A stretch of DNA of 64,000 bases, taken from assembly GCF_027474845.2 (NCBI RefSeq), contig NZ_CP107031.2:882501-946500 (forward strand), given 5' to 3'. Below, one piece after another: positions 40,314 through 50,051 of the stretch (positions within the stretch are counted from its first letter, which is position 1; every line of letters begins with the position of its first letter). Position numbers and translations under genes: made by a program. The stretch is from Maribacter aestuarii (GTDB lineage: Bacteria > Bacteroidota > Bacteroidia > Flavobacteriales > Flavobacteriaceae). The notes beneath the pieces were generated by a model that was not told where the DNA came from, did not search any database, and saw only the letters and a list, made by a program, of their open reading frames with translations.

Positions 40314-41085
40314 TCTTAGCTTTTTATTGTTCATTACCATTCTACCGCTATGGAGCCAGTTTGAAATACCTGAAAAACCAGAAAAGCAGACTAGTGTTTA
40401 CGATTATATCAACTTACTGCCACCCGACCAAAAAAATTCCTTAGAACAAAAGCTTATTCGCTATTCGGACAGTACTTCTACTCAAATTGTTACGGTTATC
40501 ATAGCCAGTACGGAAGGTGAGAACATTACCTATCTTGGAGCCAACTGGGGACAAAAATGGGGTATTGGCCAAGAAGGAAAAGACAATGGAATTTTAATCC
40601 TACTTGCTCGAGACGATAGAAGGATAGCTATTAATACGGGATATGGTGTTGAGGGCTCCCTTACAGATGCCATGTCCAGAAGAATCATCGAGAACATTAT
40701 CATCCCCAGTTTTAAAACTGGTGACTATTATGGTGGACTCAATAGTGGCGCCGACGCAATTTTTCAGGTATTGAACGGTGAATTTAAGGAGGAACGGACT
40801 TTTGATAATTCGGAAGGATTTCCATTTAGTTCAATCATACCCTTAATCATTTTTTTTATCATATTGATCATCCTTTCCAAACGAAATAAACGCAAGGGAG
40901 GCGGTAGTGGCGGCAGAAAAGGCAGCGGCTTGGATTTATGGGACATCATTATTTTAAGCAATATGGGCCGTAGCGGACGTTCCAGTGGTGGATTTGGCGG
41001 AGGTGGGAGTTTTGGAGGAGGCGGATTTGGAGGCGGTTTCGGCGGAGGCGGTTTTGGAGGCGGAGGTGCTTCTGGTGGATGGTAA
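40294..41085 (+). CDS. TPM-domain membrane protein with Gly-rich tail
   Basis: 263 residues: signal peptide (1-21), TPM domain (about 33-160, VYDYINLLPPDQKNSLEQKL, then DNGILILLARDDRRIAINTG), one membrane helix (about 178-194), and a tail of Gly/Phe/Ser repeats (from about 205) that ends FGGGGASGGW. This is the usual partner of LemA. Last gene of the M23-MerR-LemA-TPM-TPM operon. Confidence 0.9.
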   Translation: MRYLKASLSFLLFITILPLWSQFEIPEKPEKQTSVYDYINLLPPDQKNSLEQKLIRYSDSTSTQIVTVIIASTEGENITYLGANWGQKWGIGQEGKDNGILILLARDDRRIAINTGYGVEGSLTDAMSRRIIENIIIPSFKTGDYYGGLNSGADAIFQVLNGEFKEERTFDNSEGFPFSSIIPLIIFFIILIILSKRNKRKGGGSGGRKGSGLDLWDIIILSNMGRSGRSSGGFGGGGSFGGGGFGGGFGGGGFGGGGASGGW

Positions 41086-41152
41086 ACTCCTACTGTTTAC
41101 TTATGAAATCATATTCCTAACCGAACTTGGGCAATCAGGTATAAATTTGCTA

Positions 41153-43459
41153 TCATTTTTCTAGCAAGGTTCTAATATTTATTTCTTGGACCTCATTAAA
41201 AATAGAACCATCGGTGGCCATTCCTTCGATATATAATTGGATGCTTTCCTGTCCGTAGGTTGGTATTTTAATTGAAGTAGGCTCTTTACTAGAAACTTTT
41301 ACGGAAGGTTTCCAATCCAGAATACCATAAGCATCGAATACTTCAGATCGATAGTCGTTATAACCTGGGTTTTCGTAGGCTCTTGAACGGGCATAACCAT
41401 TGGTGATTAAAAAACGGACGTATTGGTTCCTTTTCTCAGGGGAAACATAAAACCCCGGTCTAAGTTGAATTGAAACCATATGACTCTGATGTGTCCGGTC
41501 ATCCGTAACGACCAGAGACTCCACTCTTGATAAGGGCATGGCATCCAGTTCTCCGGGGCTCGCAGCCATACCATTAATAAATATCATGGATATTGGATAG
41601 GGGAATTTATTGAACTGGAACTTCATTTCGCCGTTTTTGTAAATTGGTCTCAATCCCAATTTCCTAAAATAGGCAACCACAGATGGAATTGTTTTAATAT
41701 CCTCATCATCTATAAATCTGGCTTCCGTAATAGTGGATAGTAGAATTTTTTTATTCTTAGTAATCTTTTCCATCACAACAACCTCGTCTAAAACGATAGT
41801 CCCATCTTCAAGTGAATCCTTAAAAAGATTAGGTATAAAAGTATTTTTTAAGTTCACATCAATGCTTTCTTTAAAGGACTCCAAATAATTTAAAGGAACC
41901 TGTTTTGGGACGCTAAAAGGATACAGATAGGTCTTTGCCCTACGTAATTTCCCTTTATCGCCTATGAGCGATATCGCCAAAGAATCTCCTTGATACAGAT
42001 TCATATTCAGTTCAAAAGTCTTGTCCTTATTTATATCCGTATATCTAATAGCCCTTGTTTCATCTGTAGTTAAGTATACCTGTTTTTCTTTAGTAAGGTC
42101 AGCATCTTCAATTTTCCCCTTGACCAAAAATCCATTCTCCATGATATATTTTAACTGTATTTCTTTCATGGTTCTGGACTCCCAACCATAAGTCCCCATA
42201 CCTTCCATAAGCAACCTCGTGTCCAACTCATAAAGTGATTTCCTATCTTGGAATTTCATGTATGGTTTCAAGGCTATAGACCCCTTCTTTAGATAGGGAC
42301 TTAGAAGAAAGGATGTTCCTATGGAACTTTCAGGATTATATGATGAGGAACCACTTGGTAATGCAGAAATACTTAAGGAAGCCTCTTTAATCAAATTATT
42401 GGGCAATGCAAGATTAATCAAAAGGGTATCCCTGTTGAGCGTATGCTCCATCTTTAACGAGGAAATACGATTACTATCTTGACAATAATTGAAAAACATT
42501 CTATGTGCCACTGGCACCAAATTCGCGTTCAACAAAACAGCAGTGTTAACTCCGTAGGATATCGCATTACGTTTTAAAGCAAAAATTTCCTGTTCATCCT
42601 CAATAGTAATATCTTCCAGTAAAATTTTATCATCCTGAAAAATAGCCAACGTATATCTTTTATCCTTTTTGACTTTGAAAACTTCGTTTGAAGCGAGTAA
42701 TCTTACCAAAATTTCGTCCTGTAAATTATTATCAAACTGAATACCAATTTCACTTGAAGTAACATGAGGAAGTTTTACCACTGCTTCCGAAGCACCGGCT
42801 GAGTATTTGAAGAAATAGCCCACTTCATCTTTTGGCATAAAGCTTATCCTTCCATATCCAAACTCATTTGTGGTCAAGCGGGAATGGATAATTTCATCTT
42901 TTTCGTTTACTAAAATCATACTATCTTGAGAAATACCGCGTCCGAGGTCATCCGAAAGCCGAAATGCAACTTGATTGTAAACTCCTTCAATGAGTTTACC
43001 GCCTTCTGGCCAAAACTCTAGACTCAAAGGTCGCTCTGAATTTAAAATCATCTTTATATTATCCAGAATTCTAATAGTTTGACGAAATGGCTTTAATTTT
43101 TCAAAATTTCGCATATGATTCGTCCAAGCTAACACCTTATAATGTGTGTCAACGAAAGAAGTATCGATTTCAAAATCACCTAATGCAATACCATTCTCCA
43201 TGTAAAATGTTTTCTTTTTCAGAACCGTACCATCAGTTCCGTATATAGCTACATTTAGATTGGTGGTAAAATTTGAAGGGGCCTTTATTTTGTGGTCTTG
43301 AACATAGGCAGTAAACCAAAGAGATTCACCTTGGGAAAAAGTGGTCTTGTTCAAGTGGAGATGAATGTTCTCTAAAAGTTCTACACGCCTATTTTCAGAT
43401 TGGCAAATAATGAGATTAAAAAATGCCAGAAAGGAAAAAAGTAGGGAAAACTTGGTCAT
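41153..43459 (-). CDS. surface protein with MG2-like and TonB-plug-like parts
   Basis: 768 residues with a signal peptide (1-19). The first part (about 24-130) reads as an MG2/macroglobulin-type beta domain (LHLNKTTFSQGESLWFTAYV). The C-terminal third has an isolated plug-like domain (IPSVVAYFRKLGLRPIYKNG, then ISMIFINGMAASPGELDAMP) without a barrel. This architecture is widespread but uncharacterised in Bacteroidota. It lies 45 bases downstream of der. Confidence 0.7.
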   Translation of the reverse strand: MTKFSLLFSFLAFFNLIICQSENRRVELLENIHLHLNKTTFSQGESLWFTAYVQDHKIKAPSNFTTNLNVAIYGTDGTVLKKKTFYMENGIALGDFEIDTSFVDTHYKVLAWTNHMRNFEKLKPFRQTIRILDNIKMILNSERPLSLEFWPEGGKLIEGVYNQVAFRLSDDLGRGISQDSMILVNEKDEIIHSRLTTNEFGYGRISFMPKDEVGYFFKYSAGASEAVVKLPHVTSSEIGIQFDNNLQDEILVRLLASNEVFKVKKDKRYTLAIFQDDKILLEDITIEDEQEIFALKRNAISYGVNTAVLLNANLVPVAHRMFFNYCQDSNRISSLKMEHTLNRDTLLINLALPNNLIKEASLSISALPSGSSSYNPESSIGTSFLLSPYLKKGSIALKPYMKFQDRKSLYELDTRLLMEGMGTYGWESRTMKEIQLKYIMENGFLVKGKIEDADLTKEKQVYLTTDETRAIRYTDINKDKTFELNMNLYQGDSLAISLIGDKGKLRRAKTYLYPFSVPKQVPLNYLESFKESIDVNLKNTFIPNLFKDSLEDGTIVLDEVVVMEKITKNKKILLSTITEARFIDDEDIKTIPSVVAYFRKLGLRPIYKNGEMKFQFNKFPYPISMIFINGMAASPGELDAMPLSRVESLVVTDDRTHQSHMVSIQLRPGFYVSPEKRNQYVRFLITNGYARSRAYENPGYNDYRSEVFDAYGILDWKPSVKVSSKEPTSIKIPTYGQESIQLYIEGMATDGSIFNEVQEINIRTLLEK

Positions 43460-43504
43460 TGTTCCTGATTACTTCAACCAAAGCAACAAAAATTATTCCA
43501 TTTG

Positions 43505-44809
43505 CTACTTCTTCCGCATAAAAATGGTGATCGGAACACCGGTAAAGTCAAATTCCTCCCGAATCTTATTTTCTAGATAGCGTTTGTACGGTTCCCGTAC
43601 ATACTGTGGTAGGTTACAGAAAAAAGCGAATTGAGGATAAGGGGTTGGCAACTGGGTGCAAAATTTTATTTTTACATACTTACCCTTGTAAGCTGGAGGC
43701 GGATAGTTTTCAATAATCGGTAACATTACGTCATTGAACTTTCTGGTAATGATTTTTTTATTCCTGTTATTATATACCTCAACCGCAGTTTCTATCGCCT
43801 TAAAAATACGTTGTTTCGTAAGTACCGAAATAAATAATATGGGTACATCTGTGAAAGGTTCTATGGCCTGTTTGATACGTTGCGTATATTGCTTTATCGT
43901 ATTGGTCTCCTTATCCTCGACCAAATCCCATTTATTCACTAAAATCACGATACCCTTATGATTACGATGCGCCAGCCAAAAAATATTGGCCACTTGACCA
44001 TCAAAACCACGGGTAGCGTCCATTAGTAGCAAACAGACATCACAATGTTCAATGGCCCTTACAGAACGCATCACGGAATAAAATTCTAAATCTTCCTTGA
44101 CCTTTGATTTTCTACGGATTCCTGCCGTATCTACGAGGTTGAACTCGAATCCGAACCTATTGTACTTAGTATCGATACTATCGCGAGTTGTTCCGGCAAT
44201 ATCGGTAACGATATATCTTTCCTCACCAATAAGCGCGTTGATAAACGAGGATTTACCAGCATTTGGCCTACCCACAACAGCAAACCTCGGCAGTTCGCTC
44301 TCTTCCTCCTCTACGTCTGGTAATTCCTTTACCAAAGCATCTAAAAGCTCGCCTGTACCACTACCATTAATACTTGAAAGCGTATAATATTCCCCTAACC
44401 CTAAGGAGTAAAACTCCACTGCATCTTCCTCCCTCATGGCGTTGTCCACCTTATTTATTGCTAAGAAAACGGGTTTGTTTACCCTTCTTAAAAGTTTGGC
44501 AACATCTTCATCCATACCTGTCACTCCAGTCTCCACATCTACCATAAAGATAATGGCGTCAGCCTCGGCTATGGCAAGTTCTACTTGTTTATCAATTTCC
44601 TTTTCAAATATATCGTCACTACCAACAACATAACCGCCTGTATCTATGATGGAGAACTCCTTACCGTTCCAATCACTTTTTCCATAGTGGCGATCACGAG
44701 TTACACCGCTAACGGCATCAACTATAGCCTCTCGACGCTGTATTAATCGATTAAAAAAGGTGGATTTCCCTACATTAGGTCTTCCAACAATAGCAACAAT
44801 GGCGCCCAT
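43505..44809 (-). CDS. der: ribosome-assembly GTPase Der
   Basis: 434 residues with two tandem GTPase domains, the hallmark of Der/EngA: first G1 [14 protein letters not shown] (about 8-21) with DTGG and NKVD, second G1 [14 protein letters not shown] (about 181-194) with DTAG and NKWD, then a C-terminal KH-like domain (about 350-434). Required for assembly of the 50S subunit. Confidence 0.97.
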   Translation of the reverse strand: MGAIVAIVGRPNVGKSTFFNRLIQRREAIVDAVSGVTRDRHYGKSDWNGKEFSIIDTGGYVVGSDDIFEKEIDKQVELAIAEADAIIFMVDVETGVTGMDEDVAKLLRRVNKPVFLAINKVDNAMREEDAVEFYSLGLGEYYTLSSINGSGTGELLDALVKELPDVEEEESELPRFAVVGRPNAGKSSFINALIGEERYIVTDIAGTTRDSIDTKYNRFGFEFNLVDTAGIRRKSKVKEDLEFYSVMRSVRAIEHCDVCLLLMDATRGFDGQVANIFWLAHRNHKGIVILVNKWDLVEDKETNTIKQYTQRIKQAIEPFTDVPILFISVLTKQRIFKAIETAVEVYNNRNKKIITRKFNDVMLPIIENYPPPAYKGKYVKIKFCTQLPTPYPQFAFFCNLPQYVREPYKRYLENKIREEFDFTGVPITIFMRKK

Positions 44810-44826
44810 AAATTATATTTTGGCTG

Positions 44827-44834
44827 CAAAGGTA
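44827..44834 (-). promoter_or_regulatory. -7 element for der
   Basis: TACCTTTG on the minus strand fits TAnnTTTG and ends 17 bases before the der ATG. No TTG at the expected -33 place. Confidence 0.4.
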
Positions 44835-44885
44835 GTGTATAAGAATTAATGCCTCTTATCGATAAAATAAAGGGATACTAAATAA

Positions 44886-45593
44886 TTACTTGGCTAAATA
44901 ACTCGGAATATATGAAGAATGGGAATTTCGACCTAAGTAACCTTCCCCGACTTTTCGCTTTTTTATGACAGTTGCAGGAGTTCCGAATGCCATGACCATG
45001 CTTGGGATATGACTAAGCACCAATGCCCCGGCACCAACCACCGTATGTTCTCCAATTTCAACATTTTCTATTATGCTTGCCCCTAAGCAAATTGCAGAAA
45101 AACATCCTAGTATCAGATTACCACCCGTAGTTACTCTAGGTGCAAGGCTAGAATAATCACCAATTATGCTGTCGTGATCCAAAGAAGAATTAGTGTTCAA
45201 AATACAAAACTTCCCCACTACCGATCCAGAATTAACTACGGCTCCAGCCAATACAACTGCTCCCTCTCCTATAGTGCAACGCTTGCCAATAATAGCATTT
45301 GGATGAATAGCCTTTATATAATTGAAATCTGGTAAAATTGCAGATATTCGATCCTCAACTAATTTTCTTGACCAATTGTCACCAATTGCAATGATTCCAC
45401 CTTGGACATTATATGCTGAAATGATGTACGGTAAATCGTATTCAGTACCTAAGACCGGGTATCCGTTGTGAGAAAGCCCCTTTTTCTTTATAGAATCTAC
45501 GAAGCCAACAACTCTATATTTTCCTTCTTTCTCAATGCAGTCCAAAACGACATTTCCATGTCCAGAAGCTCCAATTATGATAATATTATGCAT
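44886..45593 (-). CDS. NeuD-type sugar O-acyltransferase (left-handed beta helix)
   Basis: 235 residues from the ATG at 45593 (MHNIIIIGASGHG, the typical family start); an in-frame ATG at 45614 would add seven residues. N-terminal Rossmann-like domain (1-80), then hexapeptide repeats (about 90-200: IHPNAIIGKRCTIGEGAVVL, VEIGEHTVVGAGALVLSHIP) forming a left-handed helix. It would acetylate or acylate a nucleotide sugar. Alone between der and era. Confidence 0.85.
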   Translation of the reverse strand: MHNIIIIGASGHGNVVLDCIEKEGKYRVVGFVDSIKKKGLSHNGYPVLGTEYDLPYIISAYNVQGGIIAIGDNWSRKLVEDRISAILPDFNYIKAIHPNAIIGKRCTIGEGAVVLAGAVVNSGSVVGKFCILNTNSSLDHDSIIGDYSSLAPRVTTGGNLILGCFSAICLGASIIENVEIGEHTVVGAGALVLSHIPSMVMAFGTPATVIKKRKVGEGYLGRNSHSSYIPSYLAK

Positions 45594-45627
45594 TTCATCG
45601 GGGTTTTTGTGCATTTTATCGATAATT

Positions 45628-45635
45628 CAAAGATA
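45628..45635 (-). promoter_or_regulatory. -7 element for the NeuD-like gene
   Basis: TATCTTTG on the minus strand fits TAnnTTTG, a few bases before the longer start choice and 34 bases before the preferred ATG. -33 not clear. Confidence 0.4.
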
Positions 45636-45772
45636 CACAAAGTTTTTAAAGCTAGATTTTTTTCTTTGACTTAATCGATGAAATTCTTCACTTCGTTGAG
45701 AATATACAAGAGATTATGGTACGCGGAGTACTACCTTATGCTAAGAAATAAGTATAAAAATTATGGAATAAA

Positions 45773-46657
45773 CTAACTGTTATAGCCAAACCTTTTTAGC
45801 TGTCGAGAATCACTTCTCCAATTTTTATTTACTTTGACATATAGCTCCAAATGCACTTGTTTTCCAAAGAATTTTTCTAAATCCTTCCTCGCCTCAACCC
45901 CCACTTTCTTCAAAGCCGCACCTTTGTGTCCAATTATGATTCCTTTCTGGGAATCCCTTTCTACCATTATTACAGAACGCATTCGAATAATATCATCATC
46001 TTCAAAAAATTCTTCTGTATCTATCTCTACCGCATAAGGAATCTCCTTCTTGTAAAACATTAATATTTTCTCCCTAATGGTTTCATTTACAAAAAAGCGT
46101 TCAGGTTTGTCGGTTAATTGGTCCTTTGGGTAATAAGGCGGAGCCTCTGGAAGTAGTTCTATAATCCGTTCAAATACATTCTTAATATTAAAATTGGATA
46201 ACGCCGATATTGGATGTAATTCAACTTTAGGAAGCATTTCTTGCCAATACTGTATTTGTTCCTCTAGAAGCTCTTGAGTCGCAGTATCCACTTTATTCAA
46301 TAAGAGTAAGACAGGAATTTTACTATTCCTTATTTTCTCAAAAAAAGCTTCGTCTTTTAAAGCTTTCTCACCTATTTCTACCATATACAATAAAACATCG
46401 GCATCCTCAAAAGCCGATTTTACAAAATTCATCATGGAAGATTGCAATTCGTAAGCTGGTTTAATAATTCCGGGAGTATCGGAAAGAATGACCTGAAAAT
46501 CTTCCCCGTTTACTATTCCTAATATACGATGTCTCGTAGTTTGAGCCTTAGAAGTGATTATGGAAAGCTTCTCGCCCACAAAAGCGTTCATTAAAGTGGA
46601 CTTTCCGACATTCGGATTACCGATTATGTTTACAAACCCCGATTTATGTTCTTTCAT
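45773..46657 (-). CDS. era: ribosome-assembly GTPase Era
   Basis: 294 residues: one GTPase domain with G1 GNPNVGKSTLMNAF (about 12-25), DTPGI and NKVD (about 121-124), then a C-terminal KH RNA-binding domain with GIIIGHKGAALKKVG (about 236-250). Binds 16S rRNA near its 3' end during 30S assembly. Its first 14 bases overlap the end of the AGCS symporter gene. Confidence 0.97.
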   Translation of the reverse strand: MKEHKSGFVNIIGNPNVGKSTLMNAFVGEKLSIITSKAQTTRHRILGIVNGEDFQVILSDTPGIIKPAYELQSSMMNFVKSAFEDADVLLYMVEIGEKALKDEAFFEKIRNSKIPVLLLLNKVDTATQELLEEQIQYWQEMLPKVELHPISALSNFNIKNVFERIIELLPEAPPYYPKDQLTDKPERFFVNETIREKILMFYKKEIPYAVEIDTEEFFEDDDIIRMRSVIMVERDSQKGIIIGHKGAALKKVGVEARKDLEKFFGKQVHLELYVKVNKNWRSDSRQLKRFGYNS

Positions 46658-48008
46658 GCTTAAGTTTTAAGAAATATTTCTTTGCGGCTACGTTCACCTT
46701 TGGTGCAAGTAAAAGTACTGCAATCATATTCGGAATCACCATTAAAGCATAGGATAAATCAATCAAATAAGTAACAAAATCTAAAGAAACTACAGCGGCT
46801 ATAACGATAGTAATTACGAAATAGTGATTGTAATATTTTCCAATTTTAGCATTTGTTAAAAAGGACAGGCATTTGACTCCATAATACGAATAAGTAAAAA
46901 GTGTTGATAGTGCAAACGCGGAAACAATAATCATTAGCAAATAATCCCCGTATCCGAATAAAGTGGTCCTAAAGGCACTTAAGGTCATCACGATTCCATC
47001 GGTGTCCTCCAGATAAGCCCCACTTAAAATAATCACGATTGCAGTAAATGTGCACACCATAATTGTGTCTATAAAAGGACCCAACATTGACACCAAACCT
47101 TCTCGGATAGGCTCATTATTTTTTGATTGCCCATGATACATAGGGGCACTTCCCAAACCAGCTTCATTAGAGAACATCGCCCTTTTTACACCCACAATAA
47201 TCAAACCCCAGAAACCGCCGGTAACGATGGTATTAAAATTCCATGCCTCTGTGAAAATTAACTTTAACGATGGAAGTACTTCTGACGCGTTCATCACCAT
47301 AACCACAATTACAGCAGCCAAATAAAGCATTACCATAGTGGGTACGATAGCTGTCGCGACTTTGGCGATTTTTGACAACCCCCCAAAAACAACAAAAGAT
47401 GTTATTATTGCCAAGACGATACCAATGGTAAGTTTCCAACTAAAATCATCCATTTGAAAAAAAACTTCTGAAGGCTGTATGACACTCATGAATGTCTCGG
47501 TAAACTGATTTGCCGTGAACACTCCTAAAAAGCCAAATAGACCCGCAATACAGAAAAAGAAAGCTAAGGGCTTCCATTTTTTTCCTAAGCCTTGAGTGAT
47601 GTAGAACATAGGTCCTCCTTGTAGTTTACCATCGGAATCTTCCCCTCGAAACATAATGGACAGACTCCCAGAATAAAACTTAATACACATACCTATGAGG
47701 GCCGTCATCCATATCCAAAAAACAACGCCTGGTCCACCTCTATGAATAGCAATGGCAACTCCCGAAATATTTCCTAAACCAACGGTTGCAGCTACTGCAG
47801 CCGATAACGCCTGCAGTGAACTTACGTCCCCTTTTGCACTTTTATCATCATATTTACCCCTGACAATGGCAATGGCATGACCAAAAAATCGATACGGTAG
47901 AAGTTTAGAAAAAAAAACTAAAAAAAGTCCGCCTCCAATAAGCAGCGTAAACATAGGCCAATTGGCAATATCATTGGCATCTGCAAGAAAATTATTGATC
48001 GATTCCAT
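46644..48008 (-). CDS. alanine/glycine:cation symporter (AGCS family)
   Basis: 454 residues with about 10 membrane segments. AGCS signatures: SSLQALSAAVAATVGLGNIS (about 62-81), GPGVVFWIWMTALIGM (about 92-107) and the FSNEAGLGSAPM motif (about 278-289). Imports alanine or glycine with Na+. The overlap with era implies a joint transcript. Confidence 0.92.
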   Translation of the reverse strand: MESINNFLADANDIANWPMFTLLIGGGLFLVFFSKLLPYRFFGHAIAIVRGKYDDKSAKGDVSSLQALSAAVAATVGLGNISGVAIAIHRGGPGVVFWIWMTALIGMCIKFYSGSLSIMFRGEDSDGKLQGGPMFYITQGLGKKWKPLAFFFCIAGLFGFLGVFTANQFTETFMSVIQPSEVFFQMDDFSWKLTIGIVLAIITSFVVFGGLSKIAKVATAIVPTMVMLYLAAVIVVMVMNASEVLPSLKLIFTEAWNFNTIVTGGFWGLIIVGVKRAMFSNEAGLGSAPMYHGQSKNNEPIREGLVSMLGPFIDTIMVCTFTAIVIILSGAYLEDTDGIVMTLSAFRTTLFGYGDYLLMIIVSAFALSTLFTYSYYGVKCLSFLTNAKIGKYYNHYFVITIVIAAVVSLDFVTYLIDLSYALMVIPNMIAVLLLAPKVNVAAKKYFLKLKHERT

Positions 48009-48085
48009 AAAAAGTATAAGCCCGAAGGTATGGATTTTAAGTATTTTTCAACTTGATGCTTATAAAAAGATTATTGATGCAAGTT

Positions 48086-48116
48086 TTGAAAATACTAAAA
48101 ATCGGTTGTATATTTG
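48086..48116 (+). promoter_or_regulatory. promoter of the initiator tRNA
   Basis: TTG (48086-48088), 20 bases, TATATTTG (48109-48116): close to the consensus. Start near 48123, about 74 bases before the mature tRNA. Confidence 0.68.
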
Positions 48117-48196
48117 TTCTTCTCTATCAAGAGTAGTGCTCATCTTGTCAACGTCATGTGTTGTAGTTTCAAAAACAGGTAAGATGAAACCCACAT

Positions 48197-48269
<73 letters not shown>

Positions 48270-48280
48270 CTAGAAAACAA

Positions 48281-48311
48281 AGGGCTTCCGAGGAATCGGG
48301 AGCCTTTTTTT
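48281..48311 (+). terminator. terminator after the initiator tRNA
   Basis: Stem GGCTTCCGA/TCGGGAGCC (with one G-U pair), loop GGAA, then seven T. Nearly the same hairpin follows tRNA-Arg at 59.5 kb. Confidence 0.88.
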
Positions 48312-48379
48312 ATTTCTTCTATTCATTAAAACTTATGAAAACCTTATCTTTTGTGAAATTATTGAAAGCTACTTAGTAT

Positions 48380-50017
48380 ATGCGAAAATTATCTTCAATT
48401 CCAATTCTTATTCTGTTGACTTCCTTCCTTAGTTATGGTCAATCAACAAAATTAAATTCCTACTCGGATTTAGAAGAACTTTATACTGAGTGGCGTGCTT
48501 TTGAAACACCTCCTCTACTAAACGGCGCCCCGGATTACAGAGCCATGACTTTTGATAAAAGACAACCCACTTTTCTACAGCTTCAAAGTAAACTCGGAGC
48601 CTTAGATACCATAAATTGGACTATAGCCCAACAAATTGATTGGCAAATTATTAAAGCCGAAATGAATGGATATGATTTCAATCGTCGTGTATTGAAACCT
48701 TGGCAACGAGATCCCGCATTCTATAAAACGATTTGGATGCATCGAAGTGATGTTCCCGCTCACGAAGGCCCTACCCACCATAAATTATTAGAAGTATGGC
48801 AATACACCTTTCCACTTTCCAAAGAAGAACATGATATTTTTTTAGAACACTTGGAGATTATACCTGCCTTGAATCAACAAGCGCAACAAAATTTAACAGG
48901 GAATGCTAAAGACCTTTGGGTGACCGGAATAAGGGACATTAGTACCCAGATAAGCGACCTGGAATCTTTGAAAAAGGAGTCAGGTATTGCGAGGGATAAA
49001 AAAATTCTTCTCGCCATAGAAAAATCAATAGAATCCACACAGGATTTGGTTTCTTGGCTGGAAGAACAAGCTCCTAAGAAAACAGGACCTAGCGGTATTG
49101 GTAAGGATAATTATACGTGGTACCAACAAAATGTTCATTTGGTGCCTTTAACTTGGGAGGATGAGGTCCTATTATTGAAAAGAGAGCTCACACGAGCATG
49201 GTCATCATTAAAGATGGAAGAACATCGAAATCGAAAATTACCGCCTTTGTCCGATGCGGATTCGCCTGAGGCTTACGAGGCATTGAGCAAAAAGGCCGCA
49301 CAAAGTTTACTGACATTTTTAAACGACGAAGAAATTGTTACCGTCAAGGATTATTTTGAACCCGCACTTGAGGAACATCTTGGAACATTTGTCCATAAAG
49401 AAACACGAAACTTCTTTTGGATTACAGCCCACTATGACCCTAGGCCACTTTTTTCACATTTCTACCATTGGTTTGAATTGGCGAGGATGGATAAAGAACC
49501 TCATCCCAGTAAAATAAGAGAGACTCCATTACTATATAATATTTTCGATTCTAGAAATGAGGGTATGGCAACGGCAGTAGAGGAGTTATTTATGCAAGCG
49601 GGACTTTACGAAGATTCTCCTAGAGCCAGGGAAATAGTTTATATTATGATTGCACAAAGAGCCGCCAGAGGATTGGGTTCACTATATGCACACGCCAACG
49701 AAATGAGTATGGAGGAGGCCGGAAAAATACATTCGGACTACACGCCAAGAGGGTGGATGAAGACAGAAAAAGAACTTCTCATTTTTGAGCAGCACCTCTA
49801 TTTAAGGCAACCCGGTTACGGAACCAGTTATATAACCGGAAAATATTTGGTGGAACAAGCGCTTGCAGAATACGCCCGCAAATTGGAGAATGAGGATCAA
49901 GTATTCGAACTTAAAAACTTTTTTGATGCCCTAAACAGTTTTGGAAATATACCAATAACCCTTGGTCAATGGCAGCTCACCGGAAATAGGGAGCATTTAA
50001 GTGAAATCATGGATTAA
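48380..50017 (+). CDS. DUF885-like secreted protein
   Basis: 545 residues with a signal peptide (1-20). DUF885-type features: [20 protein letters not shown] (about 139-158), the [20 protein letters not shown] stretch (about 392-411) that matches the family's E-x-W/M-A-x-x-x-E helix, and [20 protein letters not shown] near residue 475. The family includes peptidase-like proteins; the HExxH zinc site is not obvious. First of a three-gene run with a permease and an oxidoreductase, pointing to amino acid or peptide use. Confidence 0.7.
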   Translation: MRKLSSIPILILLTSFLSYGQSTKLNSYSDLEELYTEWRAFETPPLLNGAPDYRAMTFDKRQPTFLQLQSKLGALDTINWTIAQQIDWQIIKAEMNGYDFNRRVLKPWQRDPAFYKTIWMHRSDVPAHEGPTHHKLLEVWQYTFPLSKEEHDIFLEHLEIIPALNQQAQQNLTGNAKDLWVTGIRDISTQISDLESLKKESGIARDKKILLAIEKSIESTQDLVSWLEEQAPKKTGPSGIGKDNYTWYQQNVHLVPLTWEDEVLLLKRELTRAWSSLKMEEHRNRKLPPLSDADSPEAYEALSKKAAQSLLTFLNDEEIVTVKDYFEPALEEHLGTFVHKETRNFFWITAHYDPRPLFSHFYHWFELARMDKEPHPSKIRETPLLYNIFDSRNEGMATAVEELFMQAGLYEDSPRAREIVYIMIAQRAARGLGSLYAHANEMSMEEAGKIHSDYTPRGWMKTEKELLIFEQHLYLRQPGYGTSYITGKYLVEQALAEYARKLENEDQVFELKNFFDALNSFGNIPITLGQWQLTGNREHLSEIMD

Positions 50018-50051
50018 ACCGTCTTATTCCCTACAATCGTCAACCACTTAA

